DNA from: Hymenobacter frigidus
GTDB taxonomy: Bacteria; Bacteroidota; Bacteroidia; Cytophagales; Hymenobacteraceae
Direction: 5' to 3'
Assembly: GCF_014640435.1 (NCBI RefSeq)
Contig: NZ_BMGY01000015.1
Coordinates: 31,953 to 95,952 of the forward strand
DNA length: 64,000 bases
The notes under the pieces: generated by a model
Told to the model about the DNA's origin: nothing
The model's database searches: none
The model's input: the letters and a program-made list of their open reading frames with translations, nothing else
Part shown: positions 33,103 through 41,233 of the stretch, piece after piece
How positions within the stretch are numbered: the first letter of the stretch is position 1
Layout: every line of letters starts with the position of its first letter
Made by a program: the position numbers and the translations under genes

Positions 33103-34131
33103 TTAACGGGCCGAGCGTGGCTGGGCATTTTCCCAGCGTTGCTGCCATACTTCACAGGCCAAGTACACCGCTGCTCGGAACGACGACTCATCAGCCTTGT
33201 ACTGGCCGGCAATGCCATAGGCGGTCCCGTGGTCGGGGGAGGTGCGCACCACGGGCAGGCCGGCGGTGAAGTTTACGCCGCGCTCAAATGCCATGAGCTT
33301 AAAGGGAATCAGGCCCTGGTCGTGGTAGAGCGCCAGCGTGGCATCGAACTGCCGGAACTGCTGGGTGCCGAAGTAGCCATCGGCCGGGAAAGGACCCAGC
33401 ACAAGGTGGCCGTCGTGGGCAAACTGCTGGATGACGGGCGTCACGATGTCGCCTTCCTCGCGGCCCAGCAGGCCGTTTTCGCCAGCGTGGGGGTTTAGGC
33501 CAAGCACCGCGATGCGCGGCTTGAGAATGCCGAAGTCCTGCTTCAAGGACTTGAGCAGCAGCGTGATTTTAATGCGCAGCAGCTCGGGGGTGAGGCGGGC
33601 GGCCACGTCTTTCAGCGGGATGTGCCCGGTGACGGTGGCAATGCGCAAGCCTTCATCAACGAGAAACATCAGGCTCTCCGGCGCCTCGAAGTAGCTGGTG
33701 AGAAACTCGGTGTGGCCGGGGAAGCGGAAGTCGTCGGCCTGGGTATTTTCCTTGCTGATGGGAGCCGTGACAATGGCGTCGAGCTTGCCGGCTTTGAGGT
33801 CGCGGGCAGCGCTGAGCAGGCTCTCGCGGGCCGCCGCGCCGGTGGCGGGGGAGGGCTGGCCGGGGGCCAGCACGAAGTCCTCGTCCCAGCAGGTCACGGC
33901 GTTGAGGCGGCCGGGGGCGATATCGGCCGCGTCGCGCAGCTGCCGGAAGGTGAGGTGCCCGGCGTCGGCGGGGGTGGGAAAATCATCGAACAGCGCCGTG
34001 GCCGTACCGTAGATGACCGGCGTGCAGATTTTCAGCAGCCGCTCATCGAGTAGCGTTTTGTAGATTACTTCGGGGCCGATGCCGGCGAGGTCGCCCACGG
34101 AGAAGCCGAGGCGGGGGAGGTTTTGGGGCAT
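33103..34131 (-). CDS. pdxA: 4-hydroxythreonine-4-phosphate dehydrogenase
   Basis: A 342-residue enzyme of pyridoxal phosphate synthesis. The N-terminus FSVGDLAGIGPEVIYKTLL is the family signature. FPGHTEFLTSYF (~143) holds the conserved metal-binding histidine, and ALYHDQGLIPFKLM (~275) and VRTSPDHGTAYGIAG (~297) carry further metal ligands. It is the first gene after the repeat at 34144 in this minus-strand block; the link to the fatty-acid genes is positional only. Confidence 0.95.
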   Translation of the reverse strand: MPQNLPRLGFSVGDLAGIGPEVIYKTLLDERLLKICTPVIYGTATALFDDFPTPADAGHLTFRQLRDAADIAPGRLNAVTCWDEDFVLAPGQPSPATGAAARESLLSAARDLKAGKLDAIVTAPISKENTQADDFRFPGHTEFLTSYFEAPESLMFLVDEGLRIATVTGHIPLKDVAARLTPELLRIKITLLLKSLKQDFGILKPRIAVLGLNPHAGENGLLGREEGDIVTPVIQQFAHDGHLVLGPFPADGYFGTQQFRQFDATLALYHDQGLIPFKLMAFERGVNFTAGLPVVRTSPDHGTAYGIAGQYKADESSFRAAVYLACEVWQQRWENAQPRSAR

Positions 34132-34143
34132 ATTCTAATCTTG

Positions 34144-34293
34144 AAACGTCATGTTGCGCATTCCGCCTATAGTAAGCTTAAGCGGCGTCGCAGCGGAGTC
34201 GGAGCATCTCTACCTCATTAGTAAATCGTGGCTGATAGCAACGAAGCGGTAGAGATGCTTCGGTTCCGCTGCGCGCCGCTTGAGCATGACGTT
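34144..34293. repeat. Interspersed inverted repeat, copy 5, with an extended outer arm
   Basis: The outer arms AAACGTCATG/CATGACGTTT and the inner GGAGCATCTCTACC/GCGGTAGAGATGCTTC pairs are kept, but a divergent insert of about 30 bases (CGCATTCCGCCTATAGTAAG) widens the left arm. It separates pdxA from the aminopeptidase and abuts the aminopeptidase stop (34294-34296). Confidence 0.8.
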
Positions 34294-35754
34294 TTACTTC
34301 GTCAGTTTACGCGTCAAAAACTCATACAGCAGGCGCACGCCAACTCCGGTGCCGCCTTTGCCACGGTAGCTTTCGGCGGCGGTGAGGTAGGCGGGGCCTG
34401 CGATGTCGAGGTGAATCCAGGGGTAGCCTTCGGCGAAGCGCTCCAGGAATTTGGCGGCCGAAATATGGCCGGCTTCGCCCTTGCCCAGGTTGCTGAGGTC
34501 GGCAATGTCGGACTTGATGTGGTCGGCGTACTCATCCCAAAGCGGAAACTCAACCAGGCGTTCGTGTACCGCGTAGCCGGCGTCGGAAAGCTGCTTGAGC
34601 GTGGCCGCATCGGCGGTGCCCATCACGGCGGAGGCTTCGGTGGCCAGGGCGCGCACGGCGGCTCCGGTGAGGGTGGCGAGGTCGACAACCAGCGTGGGCT
34701 CGTAGCGCTTGGCGAAGCTGAGGGCATCGGCGAGGAGCAGGCGGCCTTCGGCGTCGGTGTTTTTTACCTCCACGGTGAGGCCGCTGTGCATGGTGATGAC
34801 GTCGCCGGGCGCGTAAGCGAGGCCGCCGGGCCGGTTGTCGGTGGCCGGCACTAGGCCGATTACGTGCAGCGGGACGTTGTTTTTGGCCAGGGCGAAGAGG
34901 GTGCCGGCTACGGCCGCGCCACCGGCCATGTCGCACTTCATCATGTCCATGCTGTTGGGCGTGGGCTTGAGGCTGAGGCCGCCAGTATCAAATACTACAC
35001 CTTTGCCCACCAGCACGTAGGGCTTGGTATTCTGGGCGTTGGCCGGCTTGTATTCGAGGATGCTGAACGTGGGCGGCTCGGGCGAGCCGAGGTTCACGGC
35101 GAGCAGGCCGCCCATGCGCAGAGCTTCGATTTTGGCCAGGTCGAGGATGTCGGTGGTGTAGCCGGCGGCGTCGCCGGCCTGCGCCATGCGCTCGGCAAAC
35201 TGCACGGCGTTGAGCTTATTGAGCGGAGCATTGACGAGGTCACGGGCCAGAAATACGCCTTGCAGCAGGCCGTCGAGCTCGGTGAGGTCCGAACCGGTAG
35301 CGGCATCGCCAACCAACGAAATTTTGGTGAGCGCCGGAGCCTTGCGCGATTTTTCGTCCGTCTTGTAGCCTTCGAACTGGTAGGCGCTCAGCGACAAGGC
35401 TTCGGCCAGCAGCAGGGCCGCGGCCGGGGTGGCCGATAGGTTGTGGACGTAAACCTCGGCTACTTTATTCGCTTTCAGCAGGCCGTGCAGGGTGTGGCCA
35501 TTGCGGCGCAGGGCCTCGGCAACCTGGCCGGGAGTAGGCTTGTCGGCCAGCACCACGAAGTAGTGGTGGTGGCTGAAATGGTTAAGGTGAACAATTTTCT
35601 GGTCGTCGGCCAGCGCGGCGGCTACGTACTGCCGGGCTTCGGCGGAAAGGTCGCCGACAGCGGCGGCAGGTAGGGTGGTGGTGCCGTGGGGCAGAATGAA
35701 AACCTGGGTGGACTGGGCCGGCGCGGCGGCCGCGTGAGCGAGGGCTAGGGACAT
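34294..35754 (-). CDS. Leucyl aminopeptidase family (M17)
   Basis: A 486-residue metallopeptidase from the ATG at 35754 (MSLALAHAAAAPAQSTQVF). The metal-binding motifs are KGVVFDTGGLSLKP (~254), MMKCDMAGGAAVAG and the M17 signature NTDAEGRLLLADAL (~335). The enzyme trims N-terminal residues from peptides in the cytosol. Its stop codon directly follows repeat copy 5. An upstream TACCTTGC at about 35790-35797 is a near match to the -7 consensus. Confidence 0.93.
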   Translation of the reverse strand: MSLALAHAAAAPAQSTQVFILPHGTTTLPAAAVGDLSAEARQYVAAALADDQKIVHLNHFSHHHYFVVLADKPTPGQVAEALRRNGHTLHGLLKANKVAEVYVHNLSATPAAALLLAEALSLSAYQFEGYKTDEKSRKAPALTKISLVGDAATGSDLTELDGLLQGVFLARDLVNAPLNKLNAVQFAERMAQAGDAAGYTTDILDLAKIEALRMGGLLAVNLGSPEPPTFSILEYKPANAQNTKPYVLVGKGVVFDTGGLSLKPTPNSMDMMKCDMAGGAAVAGTLFALAKNNVPLHVIGLVPATDNRPGGLAYAPGDVITMHSGLTVEVKNTDAEGRLLLADALSFAKRYEPTLVVDLATLTGAAVRALATEASAVMGTADAATLKQLSDAGYAVHERLVEFPLWDEYADHIKSDIADLSNLGKGEAGHISAAKFLERFAEGYPWIHLDIAGPAYLTAAESYRGKGGTGVGVRLLYEFLTRKLTK

Positions 35755-35852
35755 AAGCGGAGATGAAGGCCGTAGATTTGAGGCCGCAAGGTACTGTTTA
35801 GGTGGCAAGGTTTTTCTGACGTTATTAATAGAGCGTCATGCTGAACTCATTT

Positions 35853-35966
35853 GAACGTCATGCTGAGCTTGCCGAAGCATCTCGCTTGTGGTAGTAATGA
35901 AAAATCGTTGTCACGATTGAATTAGTCATGCACGCAAGATGCTCCGGCAGGCTCAGCATGACGTTC
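35853..35966. repeat. Interspersed inverted repeat, GTCATGCTGAGC family, copy 6
   Basis: The arms GAACGTCATGCTGAGCTTGC and the reverse complement of GAACGTCATGCTGAGCCTGC differ by one base. An extra broken half, GCGTCATGCTGAACTCATTT, lies at 35833-35852, as if one copy had inserted into or recombined with another. Confidence 0.88.
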
Positions 35967-35992
35967 CGATTCAATCATTATGCATTCCTAAC

Positions 35993-36823
35993 GTGAATAC
36001 AGTTCGCCCCAAAAAGCACCTGGGCCAGCATTTTCTGGCCGACCCCAACATTGCCCGCAACATTGTGGGCGCTTTGCAGCTGCCCGATGGCGTGCAGCAG
36101 GTGCTCGAAATCGGGCCGGGCATGGGCGTGCTCACGAAATACCTGCTCGAAAACCCCGCCTACCAGACCAGCGTAGTCGAGATTGACACCGAGTCGGTGG
36201 CCTACCTGAAAGTGCATTATCCCGCGCTGGCCGACCGTATCTACGCCACCGATTTCCTGAAACAGAGCCTGGCCACGATGTTCCCGGACCAGCCGCTGGC
36301 CATCATTGGCAACTTTCCCTACAATATCAGCAGCCAGATATTCTTTGCCGTGCTCAACAACCGCCAGCAGGTGCGCGAAGTGGTGGGCATGATTCAGAAG
36401 GAGGTAGCCCAGCGCCTGGCCGAGCCCCCCGGCTCGAAAACCTACGGCATTCTGAGCGTGCTTTTGCAGGCCTACTATAAGATTGACTACCTGTTTACGG
36501 TGCCGCCTCACGTGTTTGTGCCGCCGCCCAAAGTGGAGTCGGCCGTAGTGCGCCTGACACGCAACACCACTGAGCAGCTGGACTGCGACGAAAAGTTATT
36601 CTTCCGGGTGGTGAAGCAAGCGTTTCAGACGCGCCGCAAGACCCTGCGCAATGCCCTAAAACCGTTCGGAATGCCCGCTGAGGCTACCACGGATGCCATT
36701 TTTGATAAGCGTGCTGAGCAGTTGGGCGTGGCAGAATTTGTAGGTCTTACGCAGCGCGTGGCCCAGCACCAGGCCGGTGGAGCATCTCTGCCCGACCTGG
36801 ATTTGAGCGACATTTCGGAATAA
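35993..36823 (+). CDS. rsmA: 16S rRNA (adenine1518/1519-N6)-dimethyltransferase
   Basis: A 276-residue KsgA/RsmA enzyme that dimethylates two adenines in the 3' end of 16S rRNA. The GTG at 35993 (VNTVRPKKHLGQHFLADPNI) is the likely start; the longer frame is read out of the palindromic repeat. The SAM loop is VLEIGPGMGVLTKYL (~35) and the catalytic motif is IIGNFPYNISSQIF (~96). The GTG start with the repeat just upstream suggests the repeat lies in the promoter or leader region. Confidence 0.93.
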   Translation: MNTVRPKKHLGQHFLADPNIARNIVGALQLPDGVQQVLEIGPGMGVLTKYLLENPAYQTSVVEIDTESVAYLKVHYPALADRIYATDFLKQSLATMFPDQPLAIIGNFPYNISSQIFFAVLNNRQQVREVVGMIQKEVAQRLAEPPGSKTYGILSVLLQAYYKIDYLFTVPPHVFVPPPKVESAVVRLTRNTTEQLDCDEKLFFRVVKQAFQTRRKTLRNALKPFGMPAEATTDAIFDKRAEQLGVAEFVGLTQRVAQHQAGGASLPDLDLSDISE

Positions 36824-36841
36824 AACCGGTTCAGGAAATCA

Positions 36842-37807
36842 ATGAATACCTGTTTAGTCGTCGACGAAATGCACCCTTCGCTGCAGCCGCTGCTCCAAAG
36901 TATCGGCATCGCAGTGGATTACCAACCGACCCTCACCGCCGCCGAGGTGCCTGCTGCCCTGGCTGCGCAGCCCTACGAGGGCCTGGTGGTGCGGAGCAAG
37001 CTGCGCGTGACGGCCGACTTGCTGGCCCACGGCCCGCACCTGCGCTACGTGGCCCGCGCCGGAGCCGGCACCGACAACATCGACGAAGCCGCAATGGCGA
37101 CGGCCGGTGTCACGCTGCTCAATGCGCCCGAGGGCAACCGCGACGCGGTGGGCGAATTTGCCGTAGGCCTGCTGCTGACGCTGCTGCGCAACATTGCTCG
37201 CGCCGACTATGAAGTGCGCCAGGACCTGTGGCTGCGCGAAGCCAACCGGGGCGAAGAAATCGGCGGCAAGACCATCGGTTTGCTGGGCTACGGGCACATG
37301 GGCCGGGCACTGGCGCGGCGGCTCAGCGCATTTGGCTGCACGGTGCTGACCCACGATAGCAACCCGGCGGTGGTGACTGACCAATACACGACGCTGGTGC
37401 CACTGGCCGAGTTGCAGGCCCGCGCCGACGTGCTTAGCCTGCACATTCCATACTCGCCGGCCAACCATCATTTTGTGAATGAGGCCTTTTTGGCTGCGTT
37501 TACCAAACCCATTTGGGTGCTGAATACGGCCCGGGGCGAAGTACTGAACCATGCCGCGCTGGTGGCCGGGCTGCAGGCCGGCACCGTGCGTGGTGCGGCC
37601 CTCGATGTGCTCGATAACGAGAAGCTCCGGCAGCTGACAGCCGCGCAGCAGGCCACCTTTGATTTCTTGAAAACCGCTGCTAATGTGGTGTTAACCCCGC
37701 ACGTAAGCGGCTGGACGCACGAGAGCTACGCTCGTATCAATGAGGTGCTGGTGGAGAAAATTCGGGCCTTTCGGGCGGGCGCGGCAGGCCCAACAGCGAG
37801 GAGCTAA
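36842..37807 (+). CDS. D-2-hydroxyacid dehydrogenase, D-3-phosphoglycerate dehydrogenase-like
   Basis: A 321-residue NAD-dependent dehydrogenase. YVARAGAGTDNIDEAAM (~62) and NAPEGNRDAVGEFAVGLLL are substrate-side motifs. KTIGLLGYGHMGRALARRLS (~141) is the nucleotide-binding loop. The catalytic Arg is in NTARGEVLNHAAL (~228), and the His in VLTPHVSGWTHES (~286) follows VLDNEKL. It lacks the ACT domain of long SerA enzymes. Serine synthesis is possible, and the class V aminotransferase at 4245 could be its partner (inference). It begins 18 bases after rsmA. Confidence 0.82.
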   Translation: MNTCLVVDEMHPSLQPLLQSIGIAVDYQPTLTAAEVPAALAAQPYEGLVVRSKLRVTADLLAHGPHLRYVARAGAGTDNIDEAAMATAGVTLLNAPEGNRDAVGEFAVGLLLTLLRNIARADYEVRQDLWLREANRGEEIGGKTIGLLGYGHMGRALARRLSAFGCTVLTHDSNPAVVTDQYTTLVPLAELQARADVLSLHIPYSPANHHFVNEAFLAAFTKPIWVLNTARGEVLNHAALVAGLQAGTVRGAALDVLDNEKLRQLTAAQQATFDFLKTAANVVLTPHVSGWTHESYARINEVLVEKIRAFRAGAAGPTARS

Positions 37808-37818
37808 CTGCTTTTGCG

Positions 37819-37882
37819 TATCTTTGCTGAGAACCTAAGAAGGGAGAACGGTTGGCAGTGCCAGCCGTTCTCCTTGCTTTTT
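37819..37882 (+). promoter_or_regulatory. greA leader: promoter box followed by an intrinsic terminator
   Basis: TATCTTTG at 37819-37826 matches TAnnTTTG. It is followed by a 14-pair hairpin (GGAGAACGGTTGGC, loop AGT, GCCAGCCGTTCTCC; 37843-37873) and TTGCTTTTT. The greA ATG is at 37909, and no second box lies between. The hairpin can end transcription from the preceding gene, but it also lies downstream of the only visible greA promoter, so it may attenuate greA. Predicted short RNA of roughly 50 bases. Confidence 0.6.
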
Positions 37883-37908
37883 AGCCAAACCGTTCAGCAC
37901 TTACTACT

Positions 37909-38385
37909 ATGGCCACCACCATCAACTATTACACCCCCGAGGGCCTGCAAAAACTGAAGGATGACCTTCAGGACCTCAAACTGCGGGGCCGGGCCAAAGC
38001 CGCCGAAGACCTGCGCGAAGCCCGCGATAAAGGCGACCTGAGCGAGAACGCCGAGTACGATGCCGCCAAGGACGCGCAAGGCCTGCTGGAGTTGAAAATC
38101 TCGAAGCTCGAAGAAGTGGTGGGCAATGCCCGCGTCATCGACGAAACCAACATGGACTTCAGCAAGGTGCTCATCATGAGCAAGGTGAAGCTGAAGAACC
38201 TGAAGAATAACATGGTGCTTGACTACACGCTGGTAGCCGAGGAAGAAGCCAACCTGGCCGCCGGTAAAATCTCGGTGAAGTCGCCGATTGGCAAGGGCCT
38301 GCTGGGCAAATCGGCCGGCGACCTGGCTGAAATCACCGTGCCGGCCGGCAAGCTGCAGTTCGAAATTCTGGAGATTACGCGGTAA
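37909..38385 (+). CDS. greA: Transcription elongation factor GreA
   Basis: A 158-residue protein of normal length that rescues backtracked RNA polymerase by stimulating RNA cleavage. The N-terminal coiled coil contains the acidic tip segment DKGDLSENAEYDAAKD (~42-57). The C-terminal FKBP-like domain contains KISVKSPIGKGLLGKSAGD. The leader has a promoter box and then a terminator (37819-37882). A HIT-family gene follows at 38544, a pairing also seen in other Bacteroidota. Confidence 0.97.
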   Translation: MATTINYYTPEGLQKLKDDLQDLKLRGRAKAAEDLREARDKGDLSENAEYDAAKDAQGLLELKISKLEEVVGNARVIDETNMDFSKVLIMSKVKLKNLKNNMVLDYTLVAEEEANLAAGKISVKSPIGKGLLGKSAGDLAEITVPAGKLQFEILEITR

Positions 38386-38434
38386 ATTATTGATGCCTGG
38401 TGCTTAGTTATTGGTACCTGACATTTTGCTTGAA

Positions 38435-38466
38435 GGGCAGTTCCGAAAGGAGCTGTCCTTTTTTTT
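38435..38466 (+). terminator. Terminator after greA
   Basis: GGGCAGTTCC, loop GAAA, GGAGCTGTCC with two G-U pairs, followed by a run of eight T residues. About 50 bases after the greA stop, so the HIT gene likely has its own promoter. Confidence 0.8.
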
Positions 38467-38543
38467 GTGGCTTTTCGGTAAAAGCCGTTATTTGCACCGT
38501 GCGAAATCAAGCACCAAGCACCAACGACCAAGAACCTATTCCC

Positions 38544-39377
38544 ATGCCTTCGATTTTCTCCCGCATCGTTTCCGGCGAATTGCCGGCTTTTAAAGTAGCC
38601 GAGGACGGCCGCCACCTGGCATTTCTCGATATCACTCCGCTGGTGGAGGGCCACGTGCTGGTGATTCCCAAGAAGGAAGTCGACTACATTTTTGATTTGC
38701 CGGCCGATGAGCTCGCCAGCCTGCACGTATTTGCGCAGCGCGTGGCGAAAGGGGTGCAGGCCGCCGTGCCGTGCAAGCGCATTGGGGTGGCCGTGATTGG
38801 GCTGGAAGTGCCGCACGTTCATATTCATCTTATTCCAATGAACAAGGTGGCGGATATGAACTTCGCCAACCCCAAAATAAAAGTGCCCGAGGCCCGCATG
38901 CAGGAGCTGGCCGCCGCCATTGCCGCCAAAGTTGAAGGCGGCAGCGGCCTGAGCGAAGCCAAGCCCGGCAAAGATTCCGACAGCGCCGCCCCCGTGCCCC
39001 CGCAGCTGCAAAAACAGGTGGAAGGGCTGCATTTCATGAGCGAGTCGGATGCGCCGCTCAAGGCGGTGGCCTATGCCGCCCCCGGCGGCGAGCTCAGCAA
39101 CGCCGCGCTGCTCAAGCTGCTGGGCGAGCCTGCCGATGCCAACGTGGAAATCGTGGAGCTCACGCAGTTTCTGCGCAACCACACGGCCGATGACGGCGTG
39201 CTGGAAGACGTGGCGCTGGCCAACCGCTACAAAGCCCTGCAAATGTTTATGAAGCAGGAGATGGACGGGGTGCAGGTGTACCGCGTGGGCAAGGGGCCGC
39301 AGGTGCACGCCTACGCGCTGGGCCGAATGATGGATGGCACGCTGGCCGGCTTCAAAACCGTGCTGACGGAGACGTGA
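38544..39377 (+). CDS. HIT domain fused to a nuclease A inhibitor (NuiA)-like domain
   Basis: A 277-residue protein from the ATG at 38544 (MPSIFSRIVSGELPAFKVAE). Residues 1-~110 are a HIT nucleotide hydrolase/transferase domain with the histidine triad HVHIH at 91-95. After an Ala/Lys/Pro-rich linker (~125-158), residues ~160-277 resemble NuiA, the inhibitor of the NucA nuclease of Anabaena: LHFMSESDAPLKAV at its start, VQVYRVG near the end, and GTLAGFKTVLTET at the C-terminus. The match to NuiA is from memory of the family and needs an HMM search. There is no signal peptide, so it is cytosolic. A NucA-type exported nuclease is encoded 323 bases away on the opposite strand. Confidence 0.78.
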   Translation: MPSIFSRIVSGELPAFKVAEDGRHLAFLDITPLVEGHVLVIPKKEVDYIFDLPADELASLHVFAQRVAKGVQAAVPCKRIGVAVIGLEVPHVHIHLIPMNKVADMNFANPKIKVPEARMQELAAAIAAKVEGGSGLSEAKPGKDSDSAAPVPPQLQKQVEGLHFMSESDAPLKAVAYAAPGGELSNAALLKLLGEPADANVEIVELTQFLRNHTADDGVLEDVALANRYKALQMFMKQEMDGVQVYRVGKGPQVHAYALGRMMDGTLAGFKTVLTET

Positions 39378-39621
39378 GTCCCTTTCTACTCTTGATAATT
39401 TAACAACTTTGCAACTTGTAGCATGAACTGGGGATTATTATACCCGTCACGAAGTGCGGCAATTTTTGACAGGAAAGTAAAATTGAGTCGGAGCTAAGCC
39501 GCGGCGCAACTTTCGGGCACGGCTATTCTGGCGCCCAGCTTTTGGAACCTGCTGCACCACCGGCCGGCGGGCGCGGGGCGCACGGCAGTGGTTCGGGGCT
39601 GGTGCTGACGCGGCGGTTTTA

Positions 39622-39700
39622 GGCAGTGTAGCGCGGACTCTGCGAGTCCGCGCGTAGACCGTTAAACAGCGCGGACTCGCAGAGTCCACGCTACACTGCC
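39622..39700. repeat. Palindrome between HIT-NuiA gene and nuclease gene
   Basis: The arms GGCAGTGTAGCGCGGACTCT and the reverse complement of GGCAGTGTAGCGTGGACTCT pair over about 31 bases. It ends exactly where the nuclease stop codon begins (39701-39703, minus). The TGTAGCGCGG start is shared with the palindrome at 2269-2335. The remainder of the 39378-39621 gap shows no gene. Confidence 0.88.
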
Positions 39701-41131
39701 TTACTGCGCCCGGCCGGTATCTACTAGTTTTTGGAGGCGGGCCTGGGTGTCGCGGGGCAGGGCACTGAGTAGGTCGAGGCCGGTGGCGGCTTCGATTTTA
39801 TCAACCGAAGTCAGGTACTGCTTCCAATCGGGGTCGATGGCGTTGTCATTGGGGGTGTCGATGGCGAGCACGCGCACGCTGGGGTCAGTGCTGATGCGTT
39901 GGAGGTCGTTGGTGCCTTCGGGGAGAATCACCAGGACTTTCCAGATGCGGGCGGGGACCGTGACGCGGCCTTGGTCGAGGGACTGAGCGAAGCCGTTGGT
40001 GCCGGTGCCGCCGCGCCCGTAGCTGCCCATGATGACGTAGATTTCCTGGCCGCGCTGCACTTGGGCGCGGCCGTATTCTTCGAGGTGCGCCCAGGTCTGT
40101 TGGTTGTTTTTAGGGGCTTGGGGCACCATGTTGGTCATAAGAAAAGTGGCCGAGTTGGCGTCGAGGTCGGCGGTGCGGTCGCCGCTGGGGCAGTTGTGGC
40201 CTTTGTCGAAGCCGGAGCGGCTGTAGCTGGCGGGGGCTACCTGATAGAACTGCCGGGGCAGGGCGGCATCGGGGCGAAAGTTGTTCTGGCGCGGGGCCTG
40301 GCCGAGGCTGGCGCGGCTCAGGTGCCAGCTCACCCAGGTGGGGATGCCGCGCGTGGCGTGGTAGCCGATGGTGAATTCGGGGTGGACGAGCAGGTAGTTG
40401 GTCGCGTTGGCAGGGTCGGAGGTAGCGCCGCTGGGGTTGCCGAGGGCGAGGTTGCTGTCGTTGGGGTCGGTCGGGACTTGGGCCACGCCAGGAGCGGCCG
40501 GCCGCGTGGGCTGGGTGCGGGTTTCAAAGTAGCCGCCCGTGACCCCGGAGTTGGTGGCTACGGCGGGACCGGTGGCGGTTTCGAGGATGATGTCGTCGAT
40601 GTCGAGCCGGGTCTTGGGGCCACTGGTCTTGCGGATTTCCAGGCGCAGCGGCGCGTTGGCGAGGCCGGCAAAAACGTGGGGCACCAGCGCCGGGCCGCTC
40701 GTGACGACCGGTGCCCCGGTGCGGGCGAAGGTGCGGCCGCCGTCGCGGCTCAGCCACAGCTCCCAGGTGCTGGGGCCATCGGTGCCGTAGGCGGCGGCCG
40801 AAATGGTGATGCGGCGCACGCCGGCCTTGGCATCAAACCGCATGGTGATGCGGCCCAGGTTGCGGAGGCGGGCGGCGCGCTCCCCAGCCTTGTGGTCCTG
40901 CGGGCTGCTGCCGATGAGGGCATCCTGAAAGTGCCAGGGGCCGGTGGCCAGCGGCTCGTCAGCTTCTTCGTAGGCGCCTTTGCTGCCGGCTTCGAAGGTT
41001 TCGGGGAAGGGCGCGGGGGCCGGGGCGGAGAGCGGTGGAGTGGCGCGCGCGGTGGCGGCGGTTTCGGCGGGCTGCTGGGAGCAGGCGAGCAGGGTGAGGC
41101 TAAGGGCGGCGAGGTAGGCGGAAGCGTGCAT
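39701..41131 (-). CDS. Exported DNA/RNA non-specific endonuclease (NucA-type) lipoprotein
   Basis: A 476-residue protein. MHASAYLAALSLTLLACSQQ is a lipoprotein signal with Cys17. Residues ~40-195 form a beta-rich domain of jelly-roll type (WELWLSRDGGRTFARTG, RLDIDDIIL), probably for binding. Residues ~225-470 are the beta-beta-alpha-metal nuclease. The active-site motif is DKGH at 309-312, in place of the common DRGH, and MTNMVPQAPKNNQQTW (332-347) carries the metal-binding asparagine. Such enzymes cut DNA and RNA without sequence preference, here probably at the cell surface for defence or nutrient use. It converges with the HIT-NuiA gene. A TATCTTCG box at 41136-41143 lies four bases before the ATG. 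Confidence 0.88.
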   Translation of the reverse strand: MHASAYLAALSLTLLACSQQPAETAATARATPPLSAPAPAPFPETFEAGSKGAYEEADEPLATGPWHFQDALIGSSPQDHKAGERAARLRNLGRITMRFDAKAGVRRITISAAAYGTDGPSTWELWLSRDGGRTFARTGAPVVTSGPALVPHVFAGLANAPLRLEIRKTSGPKTRLDIDDIILETATGPAVATNSGVTGGYFETRTQPTRPAAPGVAQVPTDPNDSNLALGNPSGATSDPANATNYLLVHPEFTIGYHATRGIPTWVSWHLSRASLGQAPRQNNFRPDAALPRQFYQVAPASYSRSGFDKGHNCPSGDRTADLDANSATFLMTNMVPQAPKNNQQTWAHLEEYGRAQVQRGQEIYVIMGSYGRGGTGTNGFAQSLDQGRVTVPARIWKVLVILPEGTNDLQRISTDPSVRVLAIDTPNDNAIDPDWKQYLTSVDKIEAATGLDLLSALPRDTQARLQKLVDTGRAQ

Positions 41132-41135
41132 GGGG

Positions 41136-41143
41136 CGAAGATA
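41136..41143 (-). promoter_or_regulatory. Candidate -7 box TATCTTCG at the nuclease start
   Basis: One base differs from TAnnTTTG. Four bases separate it from the nuclease ATG, suggesting a nearly leaderless mRNA, as for fabH. Confidence 0.35.
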
Positions 41144-41233
41144 TGCCCACGGGCGCGGCTGGGGCGGCTAGCGCACAGGCTCTGGTACGGGCTGCTCTTG
41201 GGTGCCGCCGTTGGTGATGGCGTTCGGCTCGGT

